A stretch of DNA of 64,000 nucleotides from Agromyces sp. H17E-10 (GCF_022919715.1 NZ_CP095042.1:3348001-3412000), one strand, 5' to 3'. Numbered from the stretch's first letter, positions 35,803 through 45,060 are shown. The notes: generated from the sequence alone by a model not told the origin. Translations and numbers: made by a program.

Positions 35803-38406
35803 CTACTCGGCCGCCGCCACCGCCCGCAGCAGCAGCGTGTCGCGTGCCGCGTCCATGACGGCCTCGTGCGTGAAGGGCCACGTGCGCGTCTCACCGTGCT
35901 GCCAGAGCGGGGCCTGGTCGTCGTAGTGCGGGTTGAAGGCGTGACCCGAGGCGCCCGTGAGGTTGATCCACGTCGACCGGTCGACGTCGTCGAGGTCGAC
36001 CACCATGCGCATCGACGGCACCCAGTCGACGCCGTACCCCTGCGACGCGTCCCAGCCGATCGCGTTGACGATCGCCGATCCGCCGCCGAGCTCGTACGGC
36101 CCGCGGTTGAACAGCCACTCGACGGGGCCGATGCCCGACTCGCCGAAGCTCTGGTTGGTCAGCGTCAACGTGTGCAGGTCGCCCCAACGCCACCCGTCGG
36201 GGTCGTCGCCCATGAGCTCGGATGCCTCGCCCCAGGCCTTCGCGAGGGCGGCCGTGATCGCCGCGTCGCGCGCGGACCCCTCGGCGGGCGCCTCGCCCCA
36301 CCATGCGGAGTCGGGCTCGCCGAGCAGGGTGCCCACCACCGTGAACCAGCGGTCGCCGCCGACCGGGCGGGTCGGCTCGGGAAGGTCCCCGAACAGTTCG
36401 TCGAGCAGGCTCCGCCAGAAGATGTTGAAGTAGGCGGCCTCGCCGCTGTCGGCATCCGCTCGCGCATCCCAGCCCTCGAGCAGCTTCGCCCCGCGGGCGG
36501 CGTCGCCCGAGAGCGAGAGCTCGGCGATCACGGGCAGGAACCGGGCGGCGTTCGCGTCGGCGGTGTCGAGCTGGATCGACGTCATGTCGTCGGCCGTGAG
36601 CTTCGCCCCGCCCTCGAGCGCCTCGCGCAGACGGGTGTCGATGCCGGTCGCGCGGTACCCGTAGTCCCAGTCCTTCGTGAGCAGCGGCCCGTCGGGGCCG
36701 GCCGCCGCGTTGTTCGCCGTCACGATGTAGCCCGCCGCCGGGTTCTCGACGCTCGGCAGGGCGTCGAACGGCAGCATGCCGCTCCAGCCGTTCGCGCTCG
36801 TCCAGCCGGGCAGCGGCATCGTGCCGTCGCCCGACTTGCGCACCGGGATCTTGCCGGGTGCCTGGTAGCCGATGTTGCCCTCGTCGTCGGCGTAGATGAG
36901 GTTCTGGGCCGGGACGTCGAACAGCGACGCCGCCTGGCGGAAGCCCTTCCAGTCGCGGGCCCGGTCGAGCGCGAAGATCGCCTGGGCGGTCGTGCCGGGC
37001 GTGAGGGCGGTCCACTGCAGCGACACCTGCAGGTCGGCGTTCTCGTCGGGGGATGCTGCGGCCGCGGCATCCGCGACGGCTGCGAAGTCGTCGCCGATGT
37101 CGGTGACGATCGGTCCGCGGCCGGTGGAGCGCACCGTGATCGTCACGGGGTCGCCGCCGGCGACGTCGATGACCTCCTCGCGCACCGTGAGCGGCACCAT
37201 CGCGCCGTCGAGCTCGTACGAGTCGCCCTCGACCCGTTCGAGGTAGAGGTCGGCCACGTCGGGGCCGAGGTTCGTGAAGCCCCACGCGATGCGCTCGTTG
37301 TGGCCGATGATGACGCCGGGAAGGCCCGAGAAGGTGTAGCCGGCGACGTCGAACGCGCACTCCTTCGAGAGCTCGACGCAGTGCAGGCCCATCTGCGCCC
37401 AGATCGACGGCATCGCCGGGCCGAGGTGCGGGTCGTTCGCGAGCAGCGGCTTGCCGCTCTCGGTGAGGCTCCCGGAGACGACCCACGAGTTCGACCCGAT
37501 GTCGCCGCCGTCGGGGCCGAGCAGGTGGGGCAGCTCGTCGAGCGTCGCCGCGAGCGCCGTCAGCGATGCGCCGTACGCGGGCATCGCGGCATCCGGTTCG
37601 GTGACCGTGGCGGAGCCGGAGGCGGCCACCGGCGCGCCGTCGGCACCGAGCAGGGCCATCTCGCTGGCCGCGGGGGCTGCGGCGATCGGTCCGCCGACGA
37701 TCGTCGGCATCGAGCCCCAGGCGTAGTCGGGGTGCAGCTCGGCGACCTGCTCGGGGGTGAGCTCCGTCGCGAGGAGCGCCCGGTCGATCTCGTCGCCGAG
37801 GTTCGACCGGAGGTCCCACGCCATTGCCTTCAGCCAGGCGATCGAGTCGACGGGCGTCCACGGTTCGGGGGAGTAGCCGGGGTTCTGCAAGCCCAGCACG
37901 ACGTACTCGAGGGAGAGGTCGGCGCCCTCGTGCTCACCGAGGTACGCGTTCACCCCGGCGGCGTAGGCGTCGTAGTAGGCGCGCGACTCGTCGTCGAGCA
38001 GGTCGTACTCCTGCTCGGCGATGCCGCGCCAGTCGAGCGTGCGGATGAAGGCGTCGGTGCCGACCTGCGACTCGCCGAACAGCTCGGAGAGGCGGCCGGC
38101 CGTGACGTGGCGGCGGAAGTCCATCTCCCAGAAGCGGTCCTGCGCGTGCACGAAGCCCTGGGCGAAGAAGAGGTCGTGGTTCGTCTCGGCGACGAGCTGC
38201 GGGATGCCCGCGTCGTCGCGGTAGACGGTGACGTTCGCGTCGAGACCCGGCACGTCGATGCGCCCGCTCGTCGCGGGGAAGGAGCGCTGCACCGTCCACC
38301 AGCCGACGCCCGCGCCGACGACGCCGAGCACGAGCACCGTGACGAGCAGGCCGATGAGCAGTCGCAGGCCGGTACGGCGGCGGGTTCTCGGGGCGTCGGT
38401 ACCCAC
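35803..38406 (-). CDS. Penicillin acylase family N-terminal nucleophile hydrolase
   Basis: The protein of about 867 residues has a membrane or signal helix (RLLIGLLVTVLVLGVVGAGV), then the acylase alpha chain (GIPQLVAETNHDLFFAQGFV, QDRFWEMDFRRHVTAGRLSE), a spacer, and a beta chain that would start at Ser305 in GDIGSNSWVVSG. That serine is the autocatalytic cleavage site and nucleophile. Later blocks include LLANDPHLG and WTSANGWSGMLPFD. It may hydrolyse beta-lactams or acyl-homoserine lactones, or other amides; specificity cannot be read. The GTG at 38406 follows GAAGGAG by 4 nt, better than any upstream start. Confidence 0.92.
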   Translation of the reverse strand: MGTDAPRTRRRTGLRLLIGLLVTVLVLGVVGAGVGWWTVQRSFPATSGRIDVPGLDANVTVYRDDAGIPQLVAETNHDLFFAQGFVHAQDRFWEMDFRRHVTAGRLSELFGESQVGTDAFIRTLDWRGIAEQEYDLLDDESRAYYDAYAAGVNAYLGEHEGADLSLEYVVLGLQNPGYSPEPWTPVDSIAWLKAMAWDLRSNLGDEIDRALLATELTPEQVAELHPDYAWGSMPTIVGGPIAAAPAASEMALLGADGAPVAASGSATVTEPDAAMPAYGASLTALAATLDELPHLLGPDGGDIGSNSWVVSGSLTESGKPLLANDPHLGPAMPSIWAQMGLHCVELSKECAFDVAGYTFSGLPGVIIGHNERIAWGFTNLGPDVADLYLERVEGDSYELDGAMVPLTVREEVIDVAGGDPVTITVRSTGRGPIVTDIGDDFAAVADAAAAASPDENADLQVSLQWTALTPGTTAQAIFALDRARDWKGFRQAASLFDVPAQNLIYADDEGNIGYQAPGKIPVRKSGDGTMPLPGWTSANGWSGMLPFDALPSVENPAAGYIVTANNAAAGPDGPLLTKDWDYGYRATGIDTRLREALEGGAKLTADDMTSIQLDTADANAARFLPVIAELSLSGDAARGAKLLEGWDARADADSGEAAYFNIFWRSLLDELFGDLPEPTRPVGGDRWFTVVGTLLGEPDSAWWGEAPAEGSARDAAITAALAKAWGEASELMGDDPDGWRWGDLHTLTLTNQSFGESGIGPVEWLFNRGPYELGGGSAIVNAIGWDASQGYGVDWVPSMRMVVDLDDVDRSTWINLTGASGHAFNPHYDDQAPLWQHGETRTWPFTHEAVMDAARDTLLLRAVAAAE

Positions 38407-38430
38407 GTCACTCCTTCGTGATGCGCATGA

Positions 38431-38495
38431 CGAGGCCGCCATGCGGCGGCCTCGGAGCACCACTGTACCCCGAGAAAGTGGGTCGGATGACCCAC
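38431..38495 (-). promoter_or_regulatory. Promoter, operator and 5' hairpin of the acylase gene
   Basis: On the minus strand, TACAGT (38467-38462) is a good -10. The palindrome GTGGGTCGGATGACCCAC (38478-38495) covers the -35 region. A 10-bp hairpin (38431-38454, loop ATGC) would start almost at the first transcribed base. The palindrome resembles the sequence at 45061-45075. Confidence 0.6.
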
Positions 38496-38511
38496 CCTCG
38501 GCGGGAGGCGC

Positions 38512-39462
38512 CTACGCGTGTAGCGCCGAGTTGAGCACGATGCCGTGACCGTCGCGCGCGAGCACCTCGACGCGCCCGCTGAGCGAGTTGCGCCGGAACA
38601 GCAGGCTCGGCTGCCCCGACAGCTCGACGGCCTTCACGGTGCGCTCCTCGCCGCCCTCGCCCACGATGACGACCTTGGTGCCCGCCGTGACGTAGAGGCC
38701 GGCCTCGACGACCGAGTCGTCGCCGATCGAGATGCCGATGCCCGAGTTCGCGCCGAGCAGCGCCCGCTCGCCGATCTCGACGCGCTGGGTGCCGCCGCCC
38801 GAGAGCGTGCCCATGATGGATGCTCCGCCGCCGATGTCGCTGCCGTCGCCGACGACGACGCCCTGCGAGATGCGGCCCTCGACCATCGAGGTGCCGAGGG
38901 TGCCGGCGTTGAAGTTGACGAAGCCCTCGTGCATGACCGTGGTGCCGGGGGCGAGGTGGGCGCCGAGGCGCACGCGCGAGGCGTCCGCGATGCGCACCCG
39001 CTCGGGCGTGACGTAGTCGAGCAGGCGCGGGAACTTGTCGAGTCCCGTCGCGTGGATGCCGGCCCGCTGCAGCGCGGGACGCAGCCGGTCGAAGTCGGCG
39101 GGGTGCACCGGGCCGGCGTTCGTCCACACGACGGCCGGCAGGTGGGCGAAGATGCCGTCGAGGTTGACCGAGTTCGGCGCGGCGAGCAGGTGCGAGAGCA
39201 CGTGCAGGCGCAGGTACGCGTCGGCGGTGCCCGCGGGCGCGGCGTCGAGGTCGATCGTGAGCTCGACGACCTCGATGCGAACGTTGCGGCGTGCGTCGTC
39301 GCCCGCGAGCGCCGCGTGCTCGGCGGCGAGCGGCTCGGCCGTACCTCCGAGCATCGGCTTCGGGAACCAGGCGTCGAGCACCGTGCCGTCGCCGGCGATC
39401 GTCGTGAGCCCGGCGGCGGAGGCCGCGCGGGCAGGGGAGATGGCGTCGTCGTTCGCGGGCAT
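38512..39462 (-). CDS. dapD: Tetrahydrodipicolinate N-succinyltransferase
   Basis: The 316-residue enzyme transfers succinyl from succinyl-CoA to tetrahydrodipicolinate in the succinylase branch to diaminopimelate. The C-terminal half is a left-handed beta-helix with hexapeptide-like turns ([56 protein letters not shown]), and [19 protein letters not shown] fits the actinobacterial DapD type. The ATG at 39462 lies 6 nt after a TACCCT -10, implying a leaderless message. It is divergent from dapE, with 84 bp between the starts. Confidence 0.96.
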   Translation of the reverse strand: MPANDDAISPARAASAAGLTTIAGDGTVLDAWFPKPMLGGTAEPLAAEHAALAGDDARRNVRIEVVELTIDLDAAPAGTADAYLRLHVLSHLLAAPNSVNLDGIFAHLPAVVWTNAGPVHPADFDRLRPALQRAGIHATGLDKFPRLLDYVTPERVRIADASRVRLGAHLAPGTTVMHEGFVNFNAGTLGTSMVEGRISQGVVVGDGSDIGGGASIMGTLSGGGTQRVEIGERALLGANSGIGISIGDDSVVEAGLYVTAGTKVVIVGEGGEERTVKAVELSGQPSLLFRRNSLSGRVEVLARDGHGIVLNSALHA

Positions 39463-39468
39463 GCACCA

Positions 39469-39474
39469 AGGGTA
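39469..39474 (-). promoter_or_regulatory. -10 of leaderless dapD
   Basis: TACCCT on the minus strand ends 6 nt before the dapD ATG. Confidence 0.6.
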
Positions 39475-39501
39475 CCGAGCAGCCCCGCCGCGATCCCGCG
39501 T

Positions 39502-39516
39502 GTGACGCCGCGTCAC
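39502..39516. promoter_or_regulatory. Palindrome between dapD and dapE
   Basis: GTGACG-CCG-CGTCAC is a perfect inverted repeat in the 84-bp divergent region. It overlaps the expected -35 of dapE and lies just upstream of the dapD -35, so one factor could control both genes. Confidence 0.5.
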
Positions 39517-39534
39517 GCTCCGCACCGCCCCGAA

Positions 39535-39540
39535 TAGACT
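39535..39540 (+). promoter_or_regulatory. -10 of leaderless dapE
   Basis: TAGACT ends 6 nt before the dapE ATG; no ribosome binding site is present. Confidence 0.65.
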
Positions 39541-39546
39541 CGGGGA

Positions 39547-40638
39547 ATGCCCGCCACGCCCCCTGCTCCGCTCGATCTGACCGCCGACGTCGTCGCGATC
39601 ACGCAGGCGATCTGCGACATCGAGAGCGTCTCCGGCGACGAGACGCCGCTCGCCGACCTCATCGAGCGGGCGCTCGCTGCGGCATCCCACCTCGAGGTGA
39701 TCCGCGACGGCGACACGATCGTCGCCCGAACGAACCTCGGCCGCGATCGTCGCGTCGTGATCGCGGGGCACATCGACACCGTGCCGATCAACGCGAACCT
39801 GCCGACGCGTTTCGAGACGATCGACGGCGTCGAGTACCTCTGGGGCCGCGGCACGGTCGACATGAAGGCGGGCGTCGCGGTGCAGCTGAAGCTCGCGCTC
39901 GAGCTCACCGATCCCATCGTCGACCTGACCTGGATGTGGTACGACCACGAGGAGGTCGCCGCCTCGCTCAACGGGCTCGGCCGGCTCTCGCGCAACCGGC
40001 CCGACCTGTTCGCGGGCGACTTCGCGATCCTCGGGGAGCCGTCGAACGGACAGGTCGAGGGCGGCTGCAACGGCACGCTGCGCGCCGAGGTGCGCACGAG
40101 CGGCCTGCGCGCGCACTCCGCGCGCAGCTGGGTCGGCGACAACGCGATCCACAAGCTCGCGCCCGCGCTCACCCGCTTGGCCGAGTTCGAGGCCGAGACC
40201 GTCGAGGTCGACGGGCTCGCGTATCGCGAGGGCCTCAACGCCGTGCTCGTCGAGGGCGGCGTCGCCGGCAACGTCATCCCCGACCAGGCGGTGCTCACCG
40301 TCAACTACCGGTTCGCGCCGAGCCGCAGCGTCGCCGAGGCGTCCGCCCTCGTGCGTGAGGTCTTCGACGGCTTCGAGGTCGACATCGTCGACAGCGCCGA
40401 GGGCGCCCGCCCCGGCCTCGACGCACCCCTCGCGCAGCAGTTCGTCGCCGCGGTCGGTGCCGAGGCGCGCCCCAAGTACGGCTGGACCGACGTCGCGCGG
40501 TTCAGCGCGCTCGGCATCCCCGCGGTGAACTTCGGCCCGGGCGACCCGCTCAAGGCGCACGCCGACGACGAGCGGGTCGAGGTCGCGCAGATCCTCGACA
40601 GCGAGCGGGCGCTGCGCGCCTGGCTCACCGGGGCATGA
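39547..40638 (+). CDS. dapE: Succinyl-diaminopimelate desuccinylase
   Basis: The 363-residue M20-type zinc hydrolase removes succinate from N-succinyl-LL-diaminopimelate. Metal and catalytic motifs are [23 protein letters not shown] and YDHEEVA (general-base glutamates), with [20 protein letters not shown] and the dimerisation domain segment [39 protein letters not shown] near the end supplies the last ligand. Length is normal. It starts without a leader and overlaps the next gene by 4 bp (ATGA). Confidence 0.95.
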   Translation: MPATPPAPLDLTADVVAITQAICDIESVSGDETPLADLIERALAAASHLEVIRDGDTIVARTNLGRDRRVVIAGHIDTVPINANLPTRFETIDGVEYLWGRGTVDMKAGVAVQLKLALELTDPIVDLTWMWYDHEEVAASLNGLGRLSRNRPDLFAGDFAILGEPSNGQVEGGCNGTLRAEVRTSGLRAHSARSWVGDNAIHKLAPALTRLAEFEAETVEVDGLAYREGLNAVLVEGGVAGNVIPDQAVLTVNYRFAPSRSVAEASALVREVFDGFEVDIVDSAEGARPGLDAPLAQQFVAAVGAEARPKYGWTDVARFSALGIPAVNFGPGDPLKAHADDERVEVAQILDSERALRAWLTGA

Positions 40639-41909
40639 GCGCAGACCCCGCGAGCCCCGGGGCCGGGAGCCCCGGCCCGACCGTGCGCGAGCCCGACCCC
40701 TTGCGGGCGACGCGCCGGTCGCCCCGGGTGCGCTGGCGCCTCCTGCCGTGGTGGGTCAAGGTCACCCTCGTCTACGCGGGGGCGCGCGTGCTCACGACGA
40801 TCATGGCGATCGAGGTCGCCCGCACCCAGGGCCCGAACGCCTGGACTGGCGCGAAACCCGGCTACCTCGACTTCGCGAACCTGTGGGATGCCCGCTGGTA
40901 CGAGATCATCGGCATCGGCGGCTATCCGCGCGAACTGCCGCTGACCGACGACGGTCACATCGGCGAGAACGCGTGGGCGTTCCTGCCGCTCTACCCGGGC
41001 ACGACCGAGGCGCTGACGCTCGTCGGCCTCCCCTGGAAACTCGCGGCCGTCGTCGTCGCGGTCGCCGCCGGGTACGGCGCCGCGCTCGTGCTGCACCGGC
41101 TCATGTCGCGGTTCCTCGAGCCCGACCGGGCGCTCTTCGCGGTCGTGCTCTTCTGCATCGCGCCGGTCTCGCCGATCATGCAGTTCGGCTACGCCGAATC
41201 ACTGGGGTTCCTGTGGCTCGCCCTGGCGCTGCTGCTGCTCGTGGATCGGCGTTACGGATGGCTCGTGCCCGTCGTCATCGCGTGGGCGTTCACACGACCC
41301 GGGGCGCTCGCGTTCGCCCTCACCCTCGCCATGCACTTCGTGTGGCGGTGGTGGCACCGCGAGCGCGACCCGTTCCCCGTGCGCGAGCGGCTCGTGGTCA
41401 TCGGGGTCGGGCTGTTCACGGCGTTCGCCGGGTTCGCGTGGCCGCTCATCGTCTGGGGCGTGACCGGGCAGTTCGACGGCTACACCGAGACCGAGCTCGC
41501 ATGGCGCTCGGCCTACATCGGGCAGCAGGAGCTGCTGCCGTTCACACCCTGGTTCCAGGGCGGCGCGTGGTGGGCGACGTGGAACGATCTGCCCGCGTGG
41601 TTCGGCATGGCGGCCGTCGCGCTGCTCGCGGTCGCGTTCGGCGTCATGCTGTTCCTCCCGGCCGTGAAGCGGCTCGGCGTGGACATCCGGTTCTGGCTCG
41701 CGAGCTACGGGCTGTACCTGTTCGCCGTGTTCTTCCCGCAGTCGTCGACGTTCCGCATCCTCTCGCCGATGTTCCCGATCGTGGGCGCGCTCGCCGTGCC
41801 GCGGTCGCGGTGGTACCGATGGTCGATGGTGTTGCTCTTCGTGGTCTTGCAGTACCTGTGGATCGCCGGCGTCTGGCGCGTCGACGACTACGACTGGACG
41901 CCGCCCTGA
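40635..41909 (+). CDS. PIG-V-type GT-C mannosyltransferase, probable
   Basis: The 424-residue polytopic protein has about nine or ten helices after a Pro-rich N-terminus. The first outer loop contains [19 protein letters not shown], the WDxxWY block typical of PIG-V/PMT-like GT-C enzymes, and later FWPL-like and [18 protein letters not shown] segments. Such enzymes transfer mannose from a polyprenyl-phosphate donor to lipids or proteins on the outer face. The acceptor is unknown. It overlaps dapE by 4 bp, so it is expressed with it although the functions are unrelated. Family assignment is by motif only. Confidence 0.75.
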   Translation: MSADPASPGAGSPGPTVREPDPLRATRRSPRVRWRLLPWWVKVTLVYAGARVLTTIMAIEVARTQGPNAWTGAKPGYLDFANLWDARWYEIIGIGGYPRELPLTDDGHIGENAWAFLPLYPGTTEALTLVGLPWKLAAVVVAVAAGYGAALVLHRLMSRFLEPDRALFAVVLFCIAPVSPIMQFGYAESLGFLWLALALLLLVDRRYGWLVPVVIAWAFTRPGALAFALTLAMHFVWRWWHRERDPFPVRERLVVIGVGLFTAFAGFAWPLIVWGVTGQFDGYTETELAWRSAYIGQQELLPFTPWFQGGAWWATWNDLPAWFGMAAVALLAVAFGVMLFLPAVKRLGVDIRFWLASYGLYLFAVFFPQSSTFRILSPMFPIVGALAVPRSRWYRWSMVLLFVVLQYLWIAGVWRVDDYDWTPP

Positions 41910-41991
41910 TCGGGGCAGGAATCCTGACAGAAACGATCGCCGGATCCGGCGCCGACGACCGGTGAACGGCCGGCGAATCAGGGTCGACCGG

Positions 41992-42000
41992 TTATCCACA
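41992..42000 (+). promoter_or_regulatory. Perfect DnaA box
   Basis: TTATCCACA, the exact DnaA consensus, lies 13 bp upstream of the -35 of the DUF3117 promoter. No second box is visible nearby, so it is more likely a regulatory site than an origin. Confidence 0.6.
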
Positions 42001-42013
42001 TCTTCGCGGCGAT

Positions 42014-42043
42014 TTCACAGCAACGCTCGGGATGTCCGATAAT
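42014..42043 (+). promoter_or_regulatory. Promoter of the DUF3117 gene
   Basis: TTCACA (42014-42019), 18 bp, GATAAT (42038-42043). The transcript would start about 22 nt before the ATG. It is among the most canonical sigma-70 promoters in the window. Confidence 0.6.
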
Positions 42044-42071
42044 GGAATCTCAGCAGCGAAAGGGGAGCTCA

Positions 42072-42245
42072 ATGGCGGCCATGAAGCCACGCACCGGAGA
42101 CGGGCCTATGGAGGCTGTGAAGGAGGGGCGACTCATCATCGTGCGCGTGCCGCTCGAGGGTGGCGGGCGCCTCGTCGTCTCGGTGAACGACGCTGAGGCC
42201 AAGGAGCTCTACGACGTCCTCGGCGGCGTCGTGAACCCTGCCTGA
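42072..42245 (+). CDS. DUF3117 small conserved protein
   Basis: The 57-residue protein reads AAMKPRTGDGPMEAVKEGR, then LIIVRVPLEGGGRLVVSVND and AEAKELYDVLGGVV. This is the whole of the DUF3117 family, which is short, widespread and highly conserved in actinobacteria but of unknown function. AGGGGAG lies 5-6 nt before the ATG at 42072; the upstream in-frame ATG at 42042 has no such support. It has its own promoter with a DnaA box upstream and is followed by a hairpin, so it is monocistronic. Confidence 0.93.
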   Translation: MAAMKPRTGDGPMEAVKEGRLIIVRVPLEGGGRLVVSVNDAEAKELYDVLGGVVNPA

Positions 42246-42260
42246 GTCAGACGCACTGAT

Positions 42261-42288
42261 CGAGCCCCGAGGATGTTCTCGGGGCTCG
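42261..42288. terminator. Terminator after DUF3117
   Basis: CGAGCCCCGAG-GATGTT-CTCGGGGCTCG, an 11-bp perfect stem between convergent genes (DUF3117 and the methyltransferase). Confidence 0.8.
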
Positions 42289-42302
42289 CTGGCGTTAACG
42301 GG

Positions 42303-42935
42303 TCAGGCGCCGAGCTTGACGATCTGCAGCAGACCCTCGCCCGCCGGCGAGATCGCCGTCGCCACCGCCGACGACGAGGCGAGCTCGGTGATGAGCGTGC
42401 GGAACGCGCTCGCCGCCTCGTCGCGCTTGGCGGGGTCGGCGACCCGGCCCTTCCAGAGGGCGCGGGCCACGAGCACGCTGCCGCCGGGCTTCGCGAGCCG
42501 CAGCCCGTGCTCGGCGTACTCGATCACCGAGGGAGCGTCGGCGTCGACGAAGACGATGTCGTACGAGCTCTCGTTCATGCGCGGCAGCACGTCGCCGGCA
42601 CGGCCGGCGATGAGCCGGACGCGCGCAGCGGCGATGCCCGCGTCGGCGAAGTGCTGCCGGGCGTGCTGCTGGTACTCGTTCTCGGTGTCGATCGACGTGA
42701 GCATCGCGTGGCGCGCGGTCTGCAGCATCCAGAGGCCCGAGACGCCGAGGCCGGTGCCGACCTCGATGATCGAGCTCGCGCGCGAGGCGGCGGCGATGAC
42801 GGCGAGCTGGGCGCCCACGGCCGGAGAGACCGGATCGACGCCGAGCTCGAGCGACTGCTGGCGGGCCTTCGCGATCGGCTCGGACTCGACGACCGACTCG
42901 TCGACGTACTTCCAGTTCAGGTCGTGTTCGGACAC
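42303..42935 (-). CDS. SAM-dependent O-methyltransferase (COMT-like family 3)
   Basis: The 210-residue protein has the SAM motif IIEVGTGLGVSGLWML (residues about 56-71), LTSIDTENEYQQHARQHFAD, and the metal-site region SYDIVFVDADAPSVIEYAEH, typical of cation-dependent O-methyltransferases. It would methylate a hydroxyl group on a small aromatic or similar acceptor; the natural substrate is unknown. The start is GTG 42935, with GGGAG about 7 nt upstream. It is convergent with DUF3117 and divergent from the tatB-like gene. Confidence 0.9.
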   Translation of the reverse strand: MSEHDLNWKYVDESVVESEPIAKARQQSLELGVDPVSPAVGAQLAVIAAASRASSIIEVGTGLGVSGLWMLQTARHAMLTSIDTENEYQQHARQHFADAGIAAARVRLIAGRAGDVLPRMNESSYDIVFVDADAPSVIEYAEHGLRLAKPGGSVLVARALWKGRVADPAKRDEAASAFRTLITELASSSAVATAISPAGEGLLQIVKLGA

Positions 42936-43017
42936 GGTTCAGCTCCCTGGTGGCGGCTCTCTCGACACCCCAGCCTAGGGGCCGTACGCTGTGGCGTTCG
43001 CATGCCTCGCCGCCGAC

Positions 43018-43023
43018 TATCCT
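43018..43023 (+). promoter_or_regulatory. -10 of leaderless tatB-like gene
   Basis: TATCCT ends 6 nt before the ATG at 43030. Confidence 0.65.
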
Positions 43024-43029
43024 GTAGGC

Positions 43030-43425
43030 ATGTTCGGTCTGACGTTCGAGAAGCTCCTCATCATCGGGGTGATCGCCGTCTTCCTGCTCGGACCCGAACG
43101 TCTGCCGCACTACGCGGCGCAGCTCGGCCGGCTCGTGCGATCGCTGCGCGACATGGCCAACGGGGCGAAAGACCGCATGCGCGAGGAGATGGGCCCCGAC
43201 TTCGACGACGTCGACTGGAAGAAGCTCGACCCGCGCCAGTACGACCCGCGCCGCATCATCCGCGAGGCGCTCACCGACGCCGACCCGTTCGCCGAGGAGC
43301 CCGCTGCGGCTCCCGTCGTCGCCCGTGCGGGCGTGAACGAGAACTCCGCCTACCTGCAGCGCAAGCGCAAGCGCGAGGCACTCGGCGCGGGTGAGCCCGC
43401 GCCGTTCGACACCGAGGCCACCTGA
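43030..43425 (+). CDS. tatB: Twin-arginine translocase subunit, TatB-like
   Basis: The 131-residue protein has the Tat membrane helix with its short amphipathic continuation: FGLTFEKLLIIGVIAVFLLG then PERLPHYAAQLGRLVRSLRD, with an acidic cytoplasmic tail. The PERLP hinge and length suit TatB rather than TatA, which is usually shorter. It would take part in recognising folded Tat substrates. tatA and tatC are not in the window. It starts with no leader, judged by the -10 position. Confidence 0.88.
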   Translation: MFGLTFEKLLIIGVIAVFLLGPERLPHYAAQLGRLVRSLRDMANGAKDRMREEMGPDFDDVDWKKLDPRQYDPRRIIREALTDADPFAEEPAAAPVVARAGVNENSAYLQRKRKREALGAGEPAPFDTEAT

Positions 43426-43433
43426 TCGATCGG

Positions 43434-43453
43434 GATGCCTCGGCCGAGGCATC
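43434..43453. terminator. Palindrome between tatB and the aldehyde dehydrogenase gene
   Basis: GATGCCTCGG and its inverse CCGAGGCATC are adjacent, a perfect 20-bp palindrome between convergent genes. It is probably a bidirectional terminator. Confidence 0.65.
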
Positions 43454-43497
43454 CCCGCCGTCAGGAGTTCGACCGACGAGGATGCCTCGCGCCCGCG

Positions 43498-45048
43498 TCA
43501 GGCGCGGCCCACGGCCTTGAGCGCGCGGGCGAGCAGGAGCAGCAGCGGCGCCTGCGCCTCGTACTCGGCAGAGGTGCGCGGCAGCTGCAGGAGGCCCGTC
43601 GTCTGCGAGACCGTGACGGGTTCGACGAAGCGCAGCAGGCCCGCCTCGCCGTTGCGGCGTCCGACGCCCGACTGCTTCACGCCGCCCATGGGGGCGGCGA
43701 CCGAGGCGAACGAGCCCCGGTAGCCCTCGTTGATGTTGACGCTGCCGGCCTCGAGGGCGTCGGCGACGCGCTGTCCGCGCCGGGTCGAGCCGGTGAACAC
43801 CGCCGCGTTGAGCCCGTACTCGCTCGCGTTCGCGGCGAGCACCGCCTCGTCGTCGCTCCCGACGAGATAGAGCGACGCGATCGCACCGAACGTCTCCTCG
43901 GCGTAGACGCGCATGTCGGGGGTGACGCCGGTGAGGATGGTCGGCTCGAACACCCACGGCCCGAGGTCGGGGCGGGCGTTGCCGCCCACGAGCACGGTCG
44001 CGCCCTTCTCGACGGCGTCGTCGAGGTGCGCCTGCACGCGGGCGAGCTGGGCGGCGCTCGCGAGCGAGCCGAAGTCGGACCCGAAGCCGAGCGCCGTGCC
44101 GAGCTTCGCCGTGCGCAGGCGTTCGACGAGCTCACGCTCGAAGTCGCCGGCGATCTTGCGGTCGACGAAGATGCGCTCGATCGAGACGCACAGCTGGCCC
44201 ATCGCCGAGAAGCAGGCGTGCGCGGCGTTCGCGGCTGCGCGAGCCGGGTCGGCGTCGTCGAGCACGAGCAGGGCGTTCTTGCCGCCGAGCTCGAGCGAGG
44301 CCCCGACCAGGCGCCGGCCGGCCTTCTCGGCGATGCGTCGGCCGGTCGCGGTCGAGCCCGTGAAGCAGATGTAGTCGACGGTGTCGGTGAGCGCCTCGCC
44401 GACCTCGGCTGCCTCGCCCGTCACGACGGCCCACAGGGCCTCGGGCACGCCCGCGTCGACGAACGCACGGCGCAGCGCGAGGATCGACAGCGCGCCCTGG
44501 TCGTCGGCCTTCTGCACGACGCCGCAGCCGGCGGCGAGCGCCGGCACGACGTCCATCGCGGCGAGGCTGAGCGCGTAGTTCCACGGGGTGATGACGCCGA
44601 CGACGCCCTTCGGCGCGAAGCGCACGCGCGAGGTCGCGACGGTCGGGATGCCGGAGCGCACGGGGCGCCCGCGCAGCACCCTGCGGGCGGCGATCGCGTT
44701 GTAGCGCGTGACCGAGGCCGCCTCGAAGATCTCCTCGAAGCCCTGCCCGCGGGTCTTGCCGCTCTCGAGCTGGATGAGGTCGAGCAGCTCCTCGCGGCGC
44801 TCGAGCAGCAGGTCGTGGGCGCGCAGCAGCACGCGGCGCCGCTCGGCGAAGCCGGCGCGGGCCCACGCGAGTTGTGCGAGGCGCGCGCGGTCGACCGCGT
44901 CGCGCACGTCGTCGGCGCTCGAGCGGGGCAGTTCGTGCAGGGTCTCGCCCGTCATGGGCGTCGGCACGGCGGCGGTGTCGGAGCCGCTCGCGACGACGTC
45001 GTCGACGAGGCTCCGGAACAGATCGGAGGAGGTGGTCTGGGCGGGCAT
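43498..45048 (-). CDS. gabD2: Succinate-semialdehyde dehydrogenase (NADP+), GabD2-like
   Basis: The 516-residue aldehyde dehydrogenase has FAPKGVVGVITPWNYALSLA, the FTGSTATGRRI cofactor loop, SLELGGKNALLVLDDAD (general-base Glu) and AMGQLCVSIERIFV, whose Cys is the nucleophile. The overall pattern suits the actinobacterial GabD2 group, which oxidises succinate semialdehyde to succinate; other aldehydes are possible. The ATG at 45048 lies 6 nt after a TAGACT -10, so the message is probably leaderless. It diverges from a transporter-decarboxylase pair, 55 bp away. Confidence 0.9.
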   Translation of the reverse strand: MPAQTTSSDLFRSLVDDVVASGSDTAAVPTPMTGETLHELPRSSADDVRDAVDRARLAQLAWARAGFAERRRVLLRAHDLLLERREELLDLIQLESGKTRGQGFEEIFEAASVTRYNAIAARRVLRGRPVRSGIPTVATSRVRFAPKGVVGVITPWNYALSLAAMDVVPALAAGCGVVQKADDQGALSILALRRAFVDAGVPEALWAVVTGEAAEVGEALTDTVDYICFTGSTATGRRIAEKAGRRLVGASLELGGKNALLVLDDADPARAAANAAHACFSAMGQLCVSIERIFVDRKIAGDFERELVERLRTAKLGTALGFGSDFGSLASAAQLARVQAHLDDAVEKGATVLVGGNARPDLGPWVFEPTILTGVTPDMRVYAEETFGAIASLYLVGSDDEAVLAANASEYGLNAAVFTGSTRRGQRVADALEAGSVNINEGYRGSFASVAAPMGGVKQSGVGRRNGEAGLLRFVEPVTVSQTTGLLQLPRTSAEYEAQAPLLLLLARALKAVGRA

Positions 45049-45054
45049 GCGCAC

Positions 45055-45060
45055 AGTCTA
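45055..45060 (-). promoter_or_regulatory. -10 of leaderless gabD2
   Basis: TAGACT on the minus strand ends 6 nt before the gabD2 ATG. Confidence 0.65.

Noticed and set aside
41910..42071. Replication origin at the DnaA box
   Set aside because: Only one box is present, there is no AT-rich unwinding region, and dnaA, dnaN or other origin genes are absent.
43454..43497. Second copy of the GATGCCTCG palindrome arm (GATGCCTCGCGCC)
   Set aside because: It is a single arm without a matching inverse close by, and is probably chance or a decayed repeat.
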